Assembly (NCBI GenBank): GCA_028282865.1
Contig: JANQHA010000246.1
Location: 1 to 11,993 of the forward strand
Length of the DNA: 11,993 nt
Reading direction: 5' to 3'
Origin: Oligoflexales bacterium
GTDB lineage: Bacteria > Bdellovibrionota_B > Oligoflexia > Oligoflexales > CACXFL01
Numbering within the stretch: the first letter of the stretch is position 1; each line of letters begins with the position of its first letter. Both the position numbers and the translations under genes were made by a program. This document shows positions 1-6,492 of the stretch, piece by piece. Below the pieces are notes generated by a model, which was not told the DNA's origin, did not search any database, and saw only the letters and a list, made by a program, of their open reading frames with translations.

Positions 1-2
1 TC

Positions 3-947
3 GGGTTGGCTATGTACGTGAGCCTTGGGCCATTTTGTACTGCTATAGCTATCGGGCCAAAGGTAGCTCTAACAGCAGCTCATTGTCTATGTGGAAAGCA
101 AATATACCTTGTTAAGTCCCATGATACCAAACCTGAGCAACCAGCGGTTAGAGCATACTTGAACAGAAAATTTGTGTGTGATGACAATGACTTCAAAACA
201 TCTGCTATGGACATAGCTCTTATAGAGTTTTCATCAGCCTTTTCGCATACGATGTCCCTTGCTACCCAACCCTTAAATTCTGGGGATAGAGTTACATTGG
301 TCGGATACGGCGCCACCGACCAAAATCATGCAGGTAAGAAACGGATAGGGGCTGGAATTAAGAGGTCCGGCAGCAATTCAATCCATACATTTAAGCACAA
401 TCGGATAGTCGTGATTGGTGAAATGTACAAGAAGGGAGATAAACGTAACGTTGCAAAAGTAGGTGAAGAAGTTTCGCCCTTGCCAGGAGACAGTGGTGGT
501 CCCTTATTGGTTTCTGGAAAGAGTATTGGTGGTGTCGCAGTAACACGTAGCAGAGCTTTCATTCGAGGGGTTGATGGGAGAAAGCGACAAGAGTCACACT
601 ACTCAAATGTTCAATACTCTGAGAACCGTGACTTTCTCAGAAGGGCTGTAAAGAAAGGCTATCAAATACCTTCTACATGCTGTACTTGCACTAAGAACTA
701 TTACAAAGTTACTCCTCCGCTACCTATTCAGTTCGTTGCCAAAGACAGTTCTTCACCAGAGATTGAGGTTGGGGATGTCAGAAACAGTCGGCTCTGCAAA
801 TCGTTGAATGGTGTAAGTCACGATATACTAAGCGGTGAACGGTTTCATCAAAATGGCGAAACCCGTTGGTACAAAACGACTGGCTGCAGACTGACTAGCA
901 AAACCCAGTGTGAACAGAAATTCAAAATAGAAATGCTTGACGGATAG
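3..947 (+). CDS. Trypsin-like (S1 family) serine protease, 5'-truncated by the window edge
   Basis: This is the 3' part of a secreted-type chymotrypsin-fold serine endopeptidase. Numbering from the first in-window TTG (position 6), the catalytic triad is complete: His26 in TAAHC, Asp69 in the DIAL motif and Ser163 in GDSGGP. The frame is open to the left edge, no ribosome-binding site precedes the TTG, and the usual signal peptide, propeptide and new N-terminus are missing, so the true start lies outside the window. The residue six before the catalytic Ser, which sets S1 specificity in the family, is Ser157 rather than the Asp of trypsin, so cleavage after Lys/Arg is not assured. The protease fold appears to end near residue 220. 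A tail of about 90 residues follows, with a CCTC cluster (Cys225, 226, 228) and further cysteines (264, 294, 302) that could form disulfides outside the cytoplasm. It runs convergently towards the kinase gene. The physiological target is unknown. Confidence 0.9.
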   Translation, partial: GLAMYVSLGPFCTAIAIGPKVALTAAHCLCGKQIYLVKSHDTKPEQPAVRAYLNRKFVCDDNDFKTSAMDIALIEFSSAFSHTMSLATQPLNSGDRVTLVGYGATDQNHAGKKRIGAGIKRSGSNSIHTFKHNRIVVIGEMYKKGDKRNVAKVGEEVSPLPGDSGGPLLVSGKSIGGVAVTRSRAFIRGVDGRKRQESHYSNVQYSENRDFLRRAVKKGYQIPSTCCTCTKNYYKVTPPLPIQFVAKDSSSPEIEVGDVRNSRLCKSLNGVSHDILSGERFHQNGETRWYKTTGCRLTSKTQCEQKFKIEMLDG

Positions 948-959
948 TCTTTAAAATCT

Positions 960-990
960 ACAAAAAAGGAAGTGCCAGCATACGCTGTCA
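960..990 (-). terminator. Candidate intrinsic terminator of the two-component operon
   Basis: Read on the minus strand, TGACAGC-GTAT-GCTGGCA (positions 990 to 973) forms a 7-bp stem with one mismatch and a 4-nt loop. About five bases later comes a run of six T (967-962). It lies about 57 bp past the kinase stop codon, in the gap between two convergent genes. On the plus strand no T-run follows the hairpin, so it should act mainly on the minus-strand operon. The stem is short, so confidence is modest. Confidence 0.4.
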
Positions 991-1046
991 GATTACCTTA
1001 AACCTTGAGTCCCAATTTTTTACAGTTCTAGTAGATTCTTTACAAC

Positions 1047-2516
1047 CTATTCTTTAAGTGACTGCACATGCTTTTCGTCTTTCTTGGTGAGTTCAAGGCA
1101 GGGCTTCTGCCTGGGAATAGATACTGTAAATGTAGTTCCAGATCCTACTTCTGACTCGACTTCGACCTTGCCATTGTGTAGCAAGACTAATGCTTGTGCC
1201 AAGCTTAGGCCAATGCCTATGCCACCGCTCCCGCGATTACGAGCAGTATCGGCTCTATAAAATGCATCAAATATGTAAGGTAGCGACTCTTTAGGGATTC
1301 CTTCTCCGTGATCTTTTACCTCAAAGGTCAGAGTCTCTCTGGAGCTGATAATATTAAATTCAATTTCTGAGCCGCTGGGCGAGTGTTTGATTGCGTTCAG
1401 CAGTAGGTTTTTAAGGGCTAAGTTTAAATAGCCATGTGATGTGTAAAACGTTGAGTTTTCCTGGGCGATATCTTGAGAAACCTTTAGTGTGATAGCTTTT
1501 TCGTCTAAAACTGACTGGGTAGATTCAATGAGCGGGTCAATAAACTGATCGATATCGACCAGCTCCCACTCCATTGCGACTGATTTACTTTGCGCCCTCG
1601 CTAGCAGTAGCAGATCTTCTACGATCGAGGTCATGTTTTGCGACTCGCGTACGATAGTTTCTAAAGATTGCTGGTAACTCTTGGGATCCCGTTCCTTGCG
1701 CAATGCGAACTCTGCTTCTCCGCGTAGGACCGTCAATGGTGTCCGAAGTTCGTGCGAAACATCACCTGCGAAGCGCTTCATTCTGCCAAAAGTATCCTGC
1801 AGTCGATTTAGCATACTATTAAAGGTACTTGAAAGCTCTCTGATCTCGTCGTTTGCCGCTGGGAGTTTGAGCCGCACATTTAAGTCATCGCTTCCAAGTT
1901 TAGCCGCCGTCCGAGTTATGTTAACAACTGGTTTTAAAGACCAAGCGGTTAGTAGGTATCCGAATATAATCGAGAGGCCAAGTCCGATAGGAAGTACCAA
2001 CCATAACATAAAACCTATGCTTCTTAGAGTTCGGTAGGTGGCATCAAGTGGTGCCCCTACTTGCACGAGCTCACCTGTAAACTTGCCGCGTCGCATAATT
2101 GGCATAGTGATTTGTCTTAGAGGTGGCATGCTGTGACGCTGAACAGACTCGATGGTTGATAAACCTCGCTCTGCCCGACGAATCGCATAAGGTGTCACGG
2201 GAAGGCTTACTCTAACATTTTGTGTTTTGGCACTAACACGACCCGAGAGATCTACTAGTTGAGCATATGGTCGGATATGATCTTTGCCAAAAAACTCACG
2301 TAAAAAAGATTGGGTAAATGGAGACCGGTAGTTGATAGCCGCTCGAGCGCTTCGAAGAGACTCGGCGGATGCAATAAGAGCTGCATCCACCGACTGATCT
2401 AAATTTCTTTGGACTAACTTATAAACTCCACAGCCGATTCCTACAAAAAGCAGCGCCATCCAGATGGCATAGCCTAACGATAACCGGAATCTAACAGGTA
2501 TTCGTTCAAGAAACAT
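1047..2516 (-). CDS. Membrane sensor histidine kinase (HAMP-HisKA-HATPase_c)
   Basis: This is an inner-membrane sensor kinase that should autophosphorylate on His and pass the phosphate to the adjacent response regulator. Order of parts in 489 residues: a transmembrane helix at about 13-34; a periplasmic domain at about 35-166; a second transmembrane helix at about 168-190; HAMP at about 190-243; HisKA with the H-box SHELRTPL (His255); then an ATPase domain with N-box NLLLNAIKHS (370-379), G1 DHGEG (402-406), F-box IFDAFYR (415-421) and G2 GGIGIGLSL (431-439). All catalytic boxes are intact. The ATG overlaps the end of the regulator gene by 11 bp, implying translational coupling. The layout resembles heavy-metal sensor kinases of the CusS type, but the periplasmic domain shows no metal-binding His/Cys/Met cluster that I can recognise. 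No metal exporter adjoins it, so the signal is unknown. Confidence 0.95.
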   Translation of the reverse strand: MFLERIPVRFRLSLGYAIWMALLFVGIGCGVYKLVQRNLDQSVDAALIASAESLRSARAAINYRSPFTQSFLREFFGKDHIRPYAQLVDLSGRVSAKTQNVRVSLPVTPYAIRRAERGLSTIESVQRHSMPPLRQITMPIMRRGKFTGELVQVGAPLDATYRTLRSIGFMLWLVLPIGLGLSIIFGYLLTAWSLKPVVNITRTAAKLGSDDLNVRLKLPAANDEIRELSSTFNSMLNRLQDTFGRMKRFAGDVSHELRTPLTVLRGEAEFALRKERDPKSYQQSLETIVRESQNMTSIVEDLLLLARAQSKSVAMEWELVDIDQFIDPLIESTQSVLDEKAITLKVSQDIAQENSTFYTSHGYLNLALKNLLLNAIKHSPSGSEIEFNIISSRETLTFEVKDHGEGIPKESLPYIFDAFYRADTARNRGSGGIGIGLSLAQALVLLHNGKVEVESEVGSGTTFTVSIPRQKPCLELTKKDEKHVQSLKE

Positions 2517-3240
2517 GAGACTCCGGTGGTGGTGCTTTTTTTACTGCCGAGAGGTTTTGTGTTTCCTTAGGAATATCTAGCATATATCCGTGCCCACGAA
2601 CTGTCTTGATAATACTGGTCCCAAAACGTTTATCGATTTTCGTTCTAAGGTACCCCATATAAACGTCCACCACATTAGAGCTAGGTTCGAAGTTCATGTC
2701 CCAGACATGCTCGGAAATCTGAGTTCGGCTTACAACTGTCCCGGCATTTCTAACAAAATACTCCATCAAAGCATACTCTTTGGTCGTGAAGTCTACCAGT
2801 TCACCTTCGTAGGTGATTTCCTTGCGTGCGGTATTCACTTCGATTGGACCTGCTTTCAATGTCGCACTGGTGTGGTTATTTCTCTTTCTTCTAAGTAGTA
2901 CACGCATTCTAGCTAGCAGTTCTTCGATACTAAACGGCTTGGTTAGATAATCGTCGGCGCCGCAGTCGAGACCCTCGACTAGGTGATCTCTAGTATCTCG
3001 GGCTGTAAGAATAAGAACCGGAATTGAAATACCCGCATCCCTGATATTTTTTAGTACTGTCAACCCATCCTTGATTGGCAGCATTAGGTCTAAGATTATG
3101 ATGTCATATGGGTTTTCAAAGGCGAGCCATTCGGCCTCTTGTCCGTCCGGTGCGTGATCGACGGCATATGACTCCTCTCTTAGAACTTTTAGTAACATAT
3201 TTGCTAAAGGCATATCATCTTCGACTAGTAATACTCTCAT
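2506..3240 (-). CDS. OmpR/PhoB-family response regulator
   Basis: This is a DNA-binding response regulator of 244 residues and the partner of the downstream kinase. The receiver domain (about 1-118) has the acidic pocket (Glu7, Asp8, Asp9), phospho-acceptor Asp51 in ILDLMLP, the switch Thr79 and the invariant Lys101 in LTKPF. A winged-helix domain (about 128-223) follows, with the recognition helix around SSNVVDVYMGYLRTKID (187-203) and the wing motif TVRGHGYML (213-221). A tail of about 20 residues beyond the wing (SAVKKAPPPESHVS) is unusual; its coding sequence overlaps the kinase start. The ATG follows a strong AGGAGG ribosome-binding site five bases upstream. A tandem repeat about 85 bp upstream of the ATG suggests autoregulation. 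The fold assignment is secure; the regulon is not known. Confidence 0.96.
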   Translation of the reverse strand: MRVLLVEDDMPLANMLLKVLREESYAVDHAPDGQEAEWLAFENPYDIIILDLMLPIKDGLTVLKNIRDAGISIPVLILTARDTRDHLVEGLDCGADDYLTKPFSIEELLARMRVLLRRKRNNHTSATLKAGPIEVNTARKEITYEGELVDFTTKEYALMEYFVRNAGTVVSRTQISEHVWDMNFEPSSNVVDVYMGYLRTKIDKRFGTSIIKTVRGHGYMLDIPKETQNLSAVKKAPPPESHVS

Positions 3241-3244
3241 TTAA

Positions 3245-3251
3245 ACCTCCT
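3245..3251 (-). promoter_or_regulatory. Strong Shine-Dalgarno of the response regulator
   Basis: The minus strand reads AGGAGGT, then TTAA, then ATG. This near-perfect match to the 16S anti-Shine-Dalgarno sequence fixes the start at 3240. Confidence 0.85.
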
Positions 3252-3271
3252 TTTTAAAGGTATTTTAAAAT

Positions 3272-3297
3272 TAACAGACTTTTTTATTAGTCTGTTA
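3272..3297. repeat. Perfect 9-bp inverted repeat in the regulator leader
   Basis: TAACAGACT (3272-3280) and its exact reverse complement AGTCTGTTA (3289-3297) flank an 8-nt A/T spacer. It lies 32-57 bp upstream of the regulator ATG. It could be a dyad operator for another regulator or, if inside the transcript, a hairpin in the 5' untranslated leader. On the minus strand only a broken T-run follows, so it is not a convincing terminator. Confidence 0.6.
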
Positions 3298-3299
3298 GT

Positions 3300-3343
3300 A
3301 ATATATCTATACTAAAATAATCTAGATGAGAACAGGATGAGAA
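3300..3343 (-). promoter_or_regulatory. Candidate activator-dependent promoter and OmpR-type operator of the two-component operon
   Basis: On the minus strand the octamer TTCTCATC occurs twice (3343-3336 and 3332-3325), separated by 3 bp and so with an 11-bp period. Tandem half-sites with this spacing are the known binding pattern of OmpR/PhoB-family dimers. Downstream are several TATAAT-like hexamers, the best being TATATT (3305-3300), and no good -35 box. This suits a promoter whose -35 function is supplied by the bound regulator. The natural reading is autoregulation. The repeat is seen directly; its function is inference. Confidence 0.5.
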
Positions 3344-3442
3344 TTGCATATTTTTTCAACTGGTTGAATTTATAGCGATCTTTGTTAGTGGTCGAGGCCT
3401 AAAAGTGGGCAGAATCATGGCAAATATGGTTGTCTAACTTTG

Positions 3443-3472
3443 GCTGGTTGAGCTATTTTGTCTCCAACTAGC
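3443..3472 (+). other. Possible hairpin in the xth leader
   Basis: GCTGGTTG (3443-3450) can pair with CAACTAGC (3465-3472) across a 14-nt loop, giving 8 pairs including one G-U. It ends 33 nt before the xth ATG. No T-run follows. The rest of the 3241-3505 region shows only another short dyad, TTCAAC-TG-GTTGAA (3355-3368), and no convincing sigma-70 promoter for xth. Confidence 0.25.
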
Positions 3473-3505
3473 TGTCCCAGAAAAGGAGATTACCAGGAAG
3501 TGACG

Positions 3506-4273
3506 ATGAAGATTATCAGCTGTAATGTGAACGGGATAAGGTCTGCGACTAGAAAAGAGTTTATTCCATGGTTAAAGAGACAGAAAGCGGACGTGATATG
3601 CCTCCAAGAAATCCGGGCCAGAGAGGATCAGTTTCCAAAAGAGGCGCTCGAGATTGCAGGTTACCACACCTTTTTACATCCAGCTGAAAGACCAGGCTAC
3701 GCTGGGGTAGCAATGTATGCTCGTGATAAGCCAAAAAAGGTTGTTAGAGAGATGGGACTTGAGGAAATGGACTTAGAGGGTCGCTATCTCCAACTAGATT
3801 TTAAGGGCTATAGCGTTATATCTGCGTATTTTCCCTCGGGAACCTCGGGCACGGTAAGGCAGGATAAAAAGTATGAGTTTTTAGATCACTTCGCAGAGCT
3901 TATGAGTTCTTTTAGAAAAAAACGTCGGGAATATATTATTTGTGGCGATTGGAATATCGCTCACAAGAAGATCGATATCAAGAACTGGCGCTCTAATCAG
4001 AAAAACTCAGGTTTCCTCCCTGAAGAAAGAGCGTGGATGGATATGGTGGTCGATGAGCTGAAGTTTGTCGATGCCTTTCGTGTGGTGGATCAACGCGAGG
4101 AGCAGTACACGTGGTGGTCTAACCGTGGTCGCGCCCGAGAGAACAATGTAGGTTGGCGGATAGACTATCAATTTATAAGCCCGGGGCTCGCCAATAAAGT
4201 GGCTAAAGCTTCGATATATACTAGGAAAAAATTCTCAGACCATGCCCCATTAATAGTCGAATACGATAGCTGA
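3506..4273 (+). CDS. xth: Exodeoxyribonuclease III / AP endonuclease
   Basis: This is a cytoplasmic base-excision-repair enzyme: a Mg-dependent 3'-to-5' exonuclease and apurinic-site endonuclease of the exonuclease/endonuclease/phosphatase fold. Counting from the chosen ATG (255 residues), the family's active-site residues are all present: Asn7 in NVNGIR, Glu35 in LQEIR, Tyr108 in AYFPSG, Asp148 and Asn150 in GDWNIAH, Asp220 in WRIDYQ, and Asp245-His246 in SDHAPL. An in-frame TTG at 3458 would add 16 residues unlike the family. The ATG at 3506 has AGGAAG five bases upstream and gives the canonical MKIIS-NVNGIR start, so I prefer it. Length is near the family norm of about 250-270. It diverges from the two-component operon and is followed 85 bp later by an unrelated envelope gene, so it may be transcribed alone. 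Confidence 0.95.
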   Translation: MKIISCNVNGIRSATRKEFIPWLKRQKADVICLQEIRAREDQFPKEALEIAGYHTFLHPAERPGYAGVAMYARDKPKKVVREMGLEEMDLEGRYLQLDFKGYSVISAYFPSGTSGTVRQDKKYEFLDHFAELMSSFRKKRREYIICGDWNIAHKKIDIKNWRSNQKNSGFLPEERAWMDMVVDELKFVDAFRVVDQREEQYTWWSNRGRARENNVGWRIDYQFISPGLANKVAKASIYTRKKFSDHAPLIVEYDS

Positions 4274-4346
4274 GCTTTGTGCAAAAAAGATAGACATCTT
4301 AGTTAGTTCTTATTACAGTCCTTTACCTGATTGGAATTGACCAGAG

Positions 4347-4352
4347 AAGGAG
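4347..4352 (+). promoter_or_regulatory. Shine-Dalgarno of the barrel-protein gene
   Basis: AAGGAG lies six bases before the ATG at 4359 and fixes this start, which also opens with a good signal peptide. Confidence 0.75.
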
Positions 4353-4358
4353 AGCGAA

Positions 4359-5648
4359 ATGGTTAGTAGGTTGATGTTAACTACAGTTAGTCTTGGTTTA
4401 TTTGTAGCGACAAGTGGTTCCGCTGCGGTGGTACACAGAGTGCTCAAAAAGAACCAAAAAATTATCCTTAAATTGAGTCCCAAAGAAGCTTCGAAGATGA
4501 AGCGTGGTGATGTAGTTAAGGTCAAGTTAGGTCGCCGTGGAGCAATTTCTGGAGTAGCGACTAAGAAGCGGGGTAATCAGCTTACAGTTGACGTCGATAA
4601 GGGAGTTAAGAAGCTTCGCTTAGGACAGATGGTCGACTTGGAGAAGGCCTTGGCCGCATCTGATAGTTACCGTGCGGAGAGTTATGATGACGATATGGGT
4701 GCAAGCGGACCTAGCTTACAGCTTCAAGATTCATCTCCCAGCCCTTTTTCGGATAGCTTCACTTTAGGATATTGGAAGAGAAACCCTGCTACTATTTACC
4801 GCGTTAGCTCAGCTAGGATTGAGGGCTCTTACCAACATATTATATCTGGCGATGCATCTAGTAAATCTGACACTATAAAATCTGAAACCAAATCGATCGA
4901 CGGTAACGGCGTAGATGTTTTAGCTGTTGCGCATGTCAGCCCAAACCTATGGTTGTCGGCAAATTATTCGACTTTTGATATTGATATTAAGTATAAGAGC
5001 GGTAGTAAAGTAGAGTCCTCATTTAGTCAGATGGCGATTGGGGCCGCCTATCAGATCATGCCCAATTTAGTGGCTGGGCTGTCCTTACAAGCTAATGAAG
5101 AGGAAGATAAAGATGGTGGCGTAAAGTCTAGCGAGAGTTACAACCGAGTCGAGCCCGCTATTATTTACTATATACCCGGTGATCTTGAATTAGGCGTATC
5201 TTACCGCCCTACAGTTCGGATTGTAGAAGCAGGCGCTGCAGTTCTACAAGAAGGTTATTTCATTGTAAGTGCCGAGAAGTTTTTAGCGCGAGATGCTACA
5301 GTAATCGGCCAAGTTGAGCACCGTAGGTACTCTAAGCTCAATGAAGATTATAAAGACATACTTGAGTTTGCTGTTGGTGGTACTTTTTACACCCAAACTG
5401 GTCGTTTGACTGGTTTACTTGGCTATCAACCTGATTATCACGATGACGATACTGCAGCTAGTACCGCGACTGTTTCCTCTATTAGCTTAGATGCAGCCTA
5501 TTTTCATACTATTGACGAGAGGTTTGAGGGTAAGATTGGTTTAGGCTATTTACAGGGCTCTGGCGATGGCAAAAATGGCTTAGGTGAGTCGGTTGATCAT
5601 GAGATTAAACTAATGCGGCTTGTCCTGGGTGGTGCTTACAAGTTTTAG
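4359..5648 (+). CDS. Exported protein: basic N-terminal domain plus outer-membrane beta-barrel, function unknown
   Basis: I do not recognise a named family. The 429 residues begin with a signal peptide (basic MVSR, hydrophobic 5-18, likely cleavage after about Ala22). A strongly basic segment (about 25-98) has short beta-like stretches and Lys/Arg-rich turns, reminiscent of a small SH3/KOW-like barrel. An acidic, Ser-rich linker (about 101-131) follows. From about 147 to the end, amphipathic strands of 9-14 residues alternate with polar or Asp-rich loops. I count roughly 14 strands by eye, ending LVLGGAYKF. A C-terminal Phe with alternating hydrophobics is the standard outer-membrane assembly signal. 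The protein is therefore probably a porin-like or FadL-sized barrel with a soluble basic domain facing the periplasm. It sits 25 bp before a TauE/SafE permease gene, suggesting co-transcription. Confidence 0.8.
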   Translation: MVSRLMLTTVSLGLFVATSGSAAVVHRVLKKNQKIILKLSPKEASKMKRGDVVKVKLGRRGAISGVATKKRGNQLTVDVDKGVKKLRLGQMVDLEKALAASDSYRAESYDDDMGASGPSLQLQDSSPSPFSDSFTLGYWKRNPATIYRVSSARIEGSYQHIISGDASSKSDTIKSETKSIDGNGVDVLAVAHVSPNLWLSANYSTFDIDIKYKSGSKVESSFSQMAIGAAYQIMPNLVAGLSLQANEEEDKDGGVKSSESYNRVEPAIIYYIPGDLELGVSYRPTVRIVEAGAAVLQEGYFIVSAEKFLARDATVIGQVEHRRYSKLNEDYKDILEFAVGGTFYTQTGRLTGLLGYQPDYHDDDTAASTATVSSISLDAAYFHTIDERFEGKIGLGYLQGSGDGKNGLGESVDHEIKLMRLVLGGAYKF

Positions 5649-5673
5649 TCAATGATGCTGTAACTAGGCGGAT

Positions 5674-6402
5674 ATGGATACTCAATCAGCTGTTGTTCTA
5701 GTCGGTTCTGCATTTCTTACCTCGGTGGTTTCTGGAACGATTGGAATGGGCGGGGGAATATTACTGATGGCTGTGATGGCTCAGTACTTTTCTCTCGCGG
5801 TATTAATACCCCTTCACGGTCTGGTGCAGCTTGGAAGCAATGCCTCGAGGGTGCTTTATAGCTTTCAGAACTTTGATCGTAAGATCACTTGCCAGTATGC
5901 CGCTGGGGCTATCGTCGGTGTGGCTATCGGTTCTCAGGTTACCCTTAGCATAGTAGAGTCGTGGTATAAGATTGGCTTGGCGTGTTTTATCCTCTCGATA
6001 ACTTTTCTACCAAAACCTAAATTCTTCTACGACTTTCCAGGTAAATGGCTTGGAGTTGGGGCTATAGCCTCGTTTCTTGGCCTTATTGTCGGTGCGGTTG
6101 GCCCGTTGATTGCCTCTTTTTATGTTAGTGAGGGGTTAAAAAAAGAGGCATTAGTGGCTACTAAAGCGGCTTGTCAGGTGTTCACTCACTTGATGAAGGT
6201 GGTTGCCTTTTTTTTGATGGGCTTTTCTGTTGGCCCTTATACCGTGGTGCTCGCGTTAATGATTGCAGCTGTTTTTCTCGGAAATTATGTTGGCAAACAG
6301 TTACTTAATCGTGTGTCAGAAGTTTTGTTTATGAGGCTTTTTAAAGCAACTATTTTTCTATTGTGCCTTCGAATGATGGTGTTTGGTATCCGAGCTCTCT
6401 AA
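5674..6402 (+). CDS. TauE/SafE-family (sulfite exporter-like) inner-membrane permease
   Basis: This is a small polytopic inner-membrane protein of 242 residues, typical length for the TauE/SafE (old DUF81) family, whose studied members move sulfite, sulfoacetate or other small organic anions. It is almost wholly hydrophobic with about 7-8 predicted helices. The two family repeats are visible: near residues 11-35 a Gly-rich SGTIGMGGGILL segment, and near 128-150 its second-half partner FLGLIVGAVGPLIASFYV, followed by the polar segment KAACQVFTHLMK. The ATG has only a weak AGG five bases upstream. It lies 25 bp after the barrel-protein stop, so it probably depends on that transcript. The substrate cannot be read from the sequence, and no sulfur-metabolism gene adjoins it. 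It converges on the TetR-family gene, separated only by an 88-bp repeat element. Confidence 0.88.
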   Translation: MDTQSAVVLVGSAFLTSVVSGTIGMGGGILLMAVMAQYFSLAVLIPLHGLVQLGSNASRVLYSFQNFDRKITCQYAAGAIVGVAIGSQVTLSIVESWYKIGLACFILSITFLPKPKFFYDFPGKWLGVGAIASFLGLIVGAVGPLIASFYVSEGLKKEALVATKAACQVFTHLMKVVAFFLMGFSVGPYTVVLALMIAAVFLGNYVGKQLLNRVSEVLFMRLFKATIFLLCLRMMVFGIRAL

Positions 6403-6404
6403 CA

Positions 6405-6492
6405 GGTTACTGAAAAAGCCCAAGGTCAAGGCGACAAGGAGCGAGCAGCACAGCGACACTGTCAACGCAGAGATTGGGATTTTTCAACAACC
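6405..6492. repeat. 88-bp MITE-like / palindromic intergenic repeat
   Basis: The left end GGTTACTGAAAAAGCCCAA (6405-6423) matches the reverse complement of the right end (6474-6492, GGTTGTTGAAAAATCCCAA) at 16 of 19 positions. The element starts 3 bp after the permease stop codon and ends at the base before the TetR-gene stop codon, filling the convergent gap. The ends resemble insertion-sequence termini, but the interior is too short to code. The core (GCGACAAGGAGCGAGCAGC, then AACGCAGA) resembles, from memory, intergenic palindromes seen in other proteobacteria. No target-site duplication is evident. As RNA it would fold into a long hairpin and may serve as a 3'-end signal for both flanking units. 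Confidence 0.7.

Noticed and set aside
6..8. TTG at the left edge as the real start of the protease gene
   Set aside because: No ribosome site is visible, and the protease N-terminal region would be missing, so the gene is truncated by the window.
1047..3240. Naming the two-component pair cusS/cusR
   Set aside because: The similarity is architectural only; no metal-binding cluster in the sensor domain and no metal-efflux genes beside it.
3458..3505. Upstream in-frame TTG start for the xth gene
   Set aside because: It adds 16 residues unlike the family. The ATG at 3506 has a better ribosome site and gives the canonical exonuclease III N-terminus.
4287..4300. AAGAT-AGAC-ATCTT hairpin after the xth gene as a terminator
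   Set aside because: The stem is only five A/T-rich pairs and no T-run follows.
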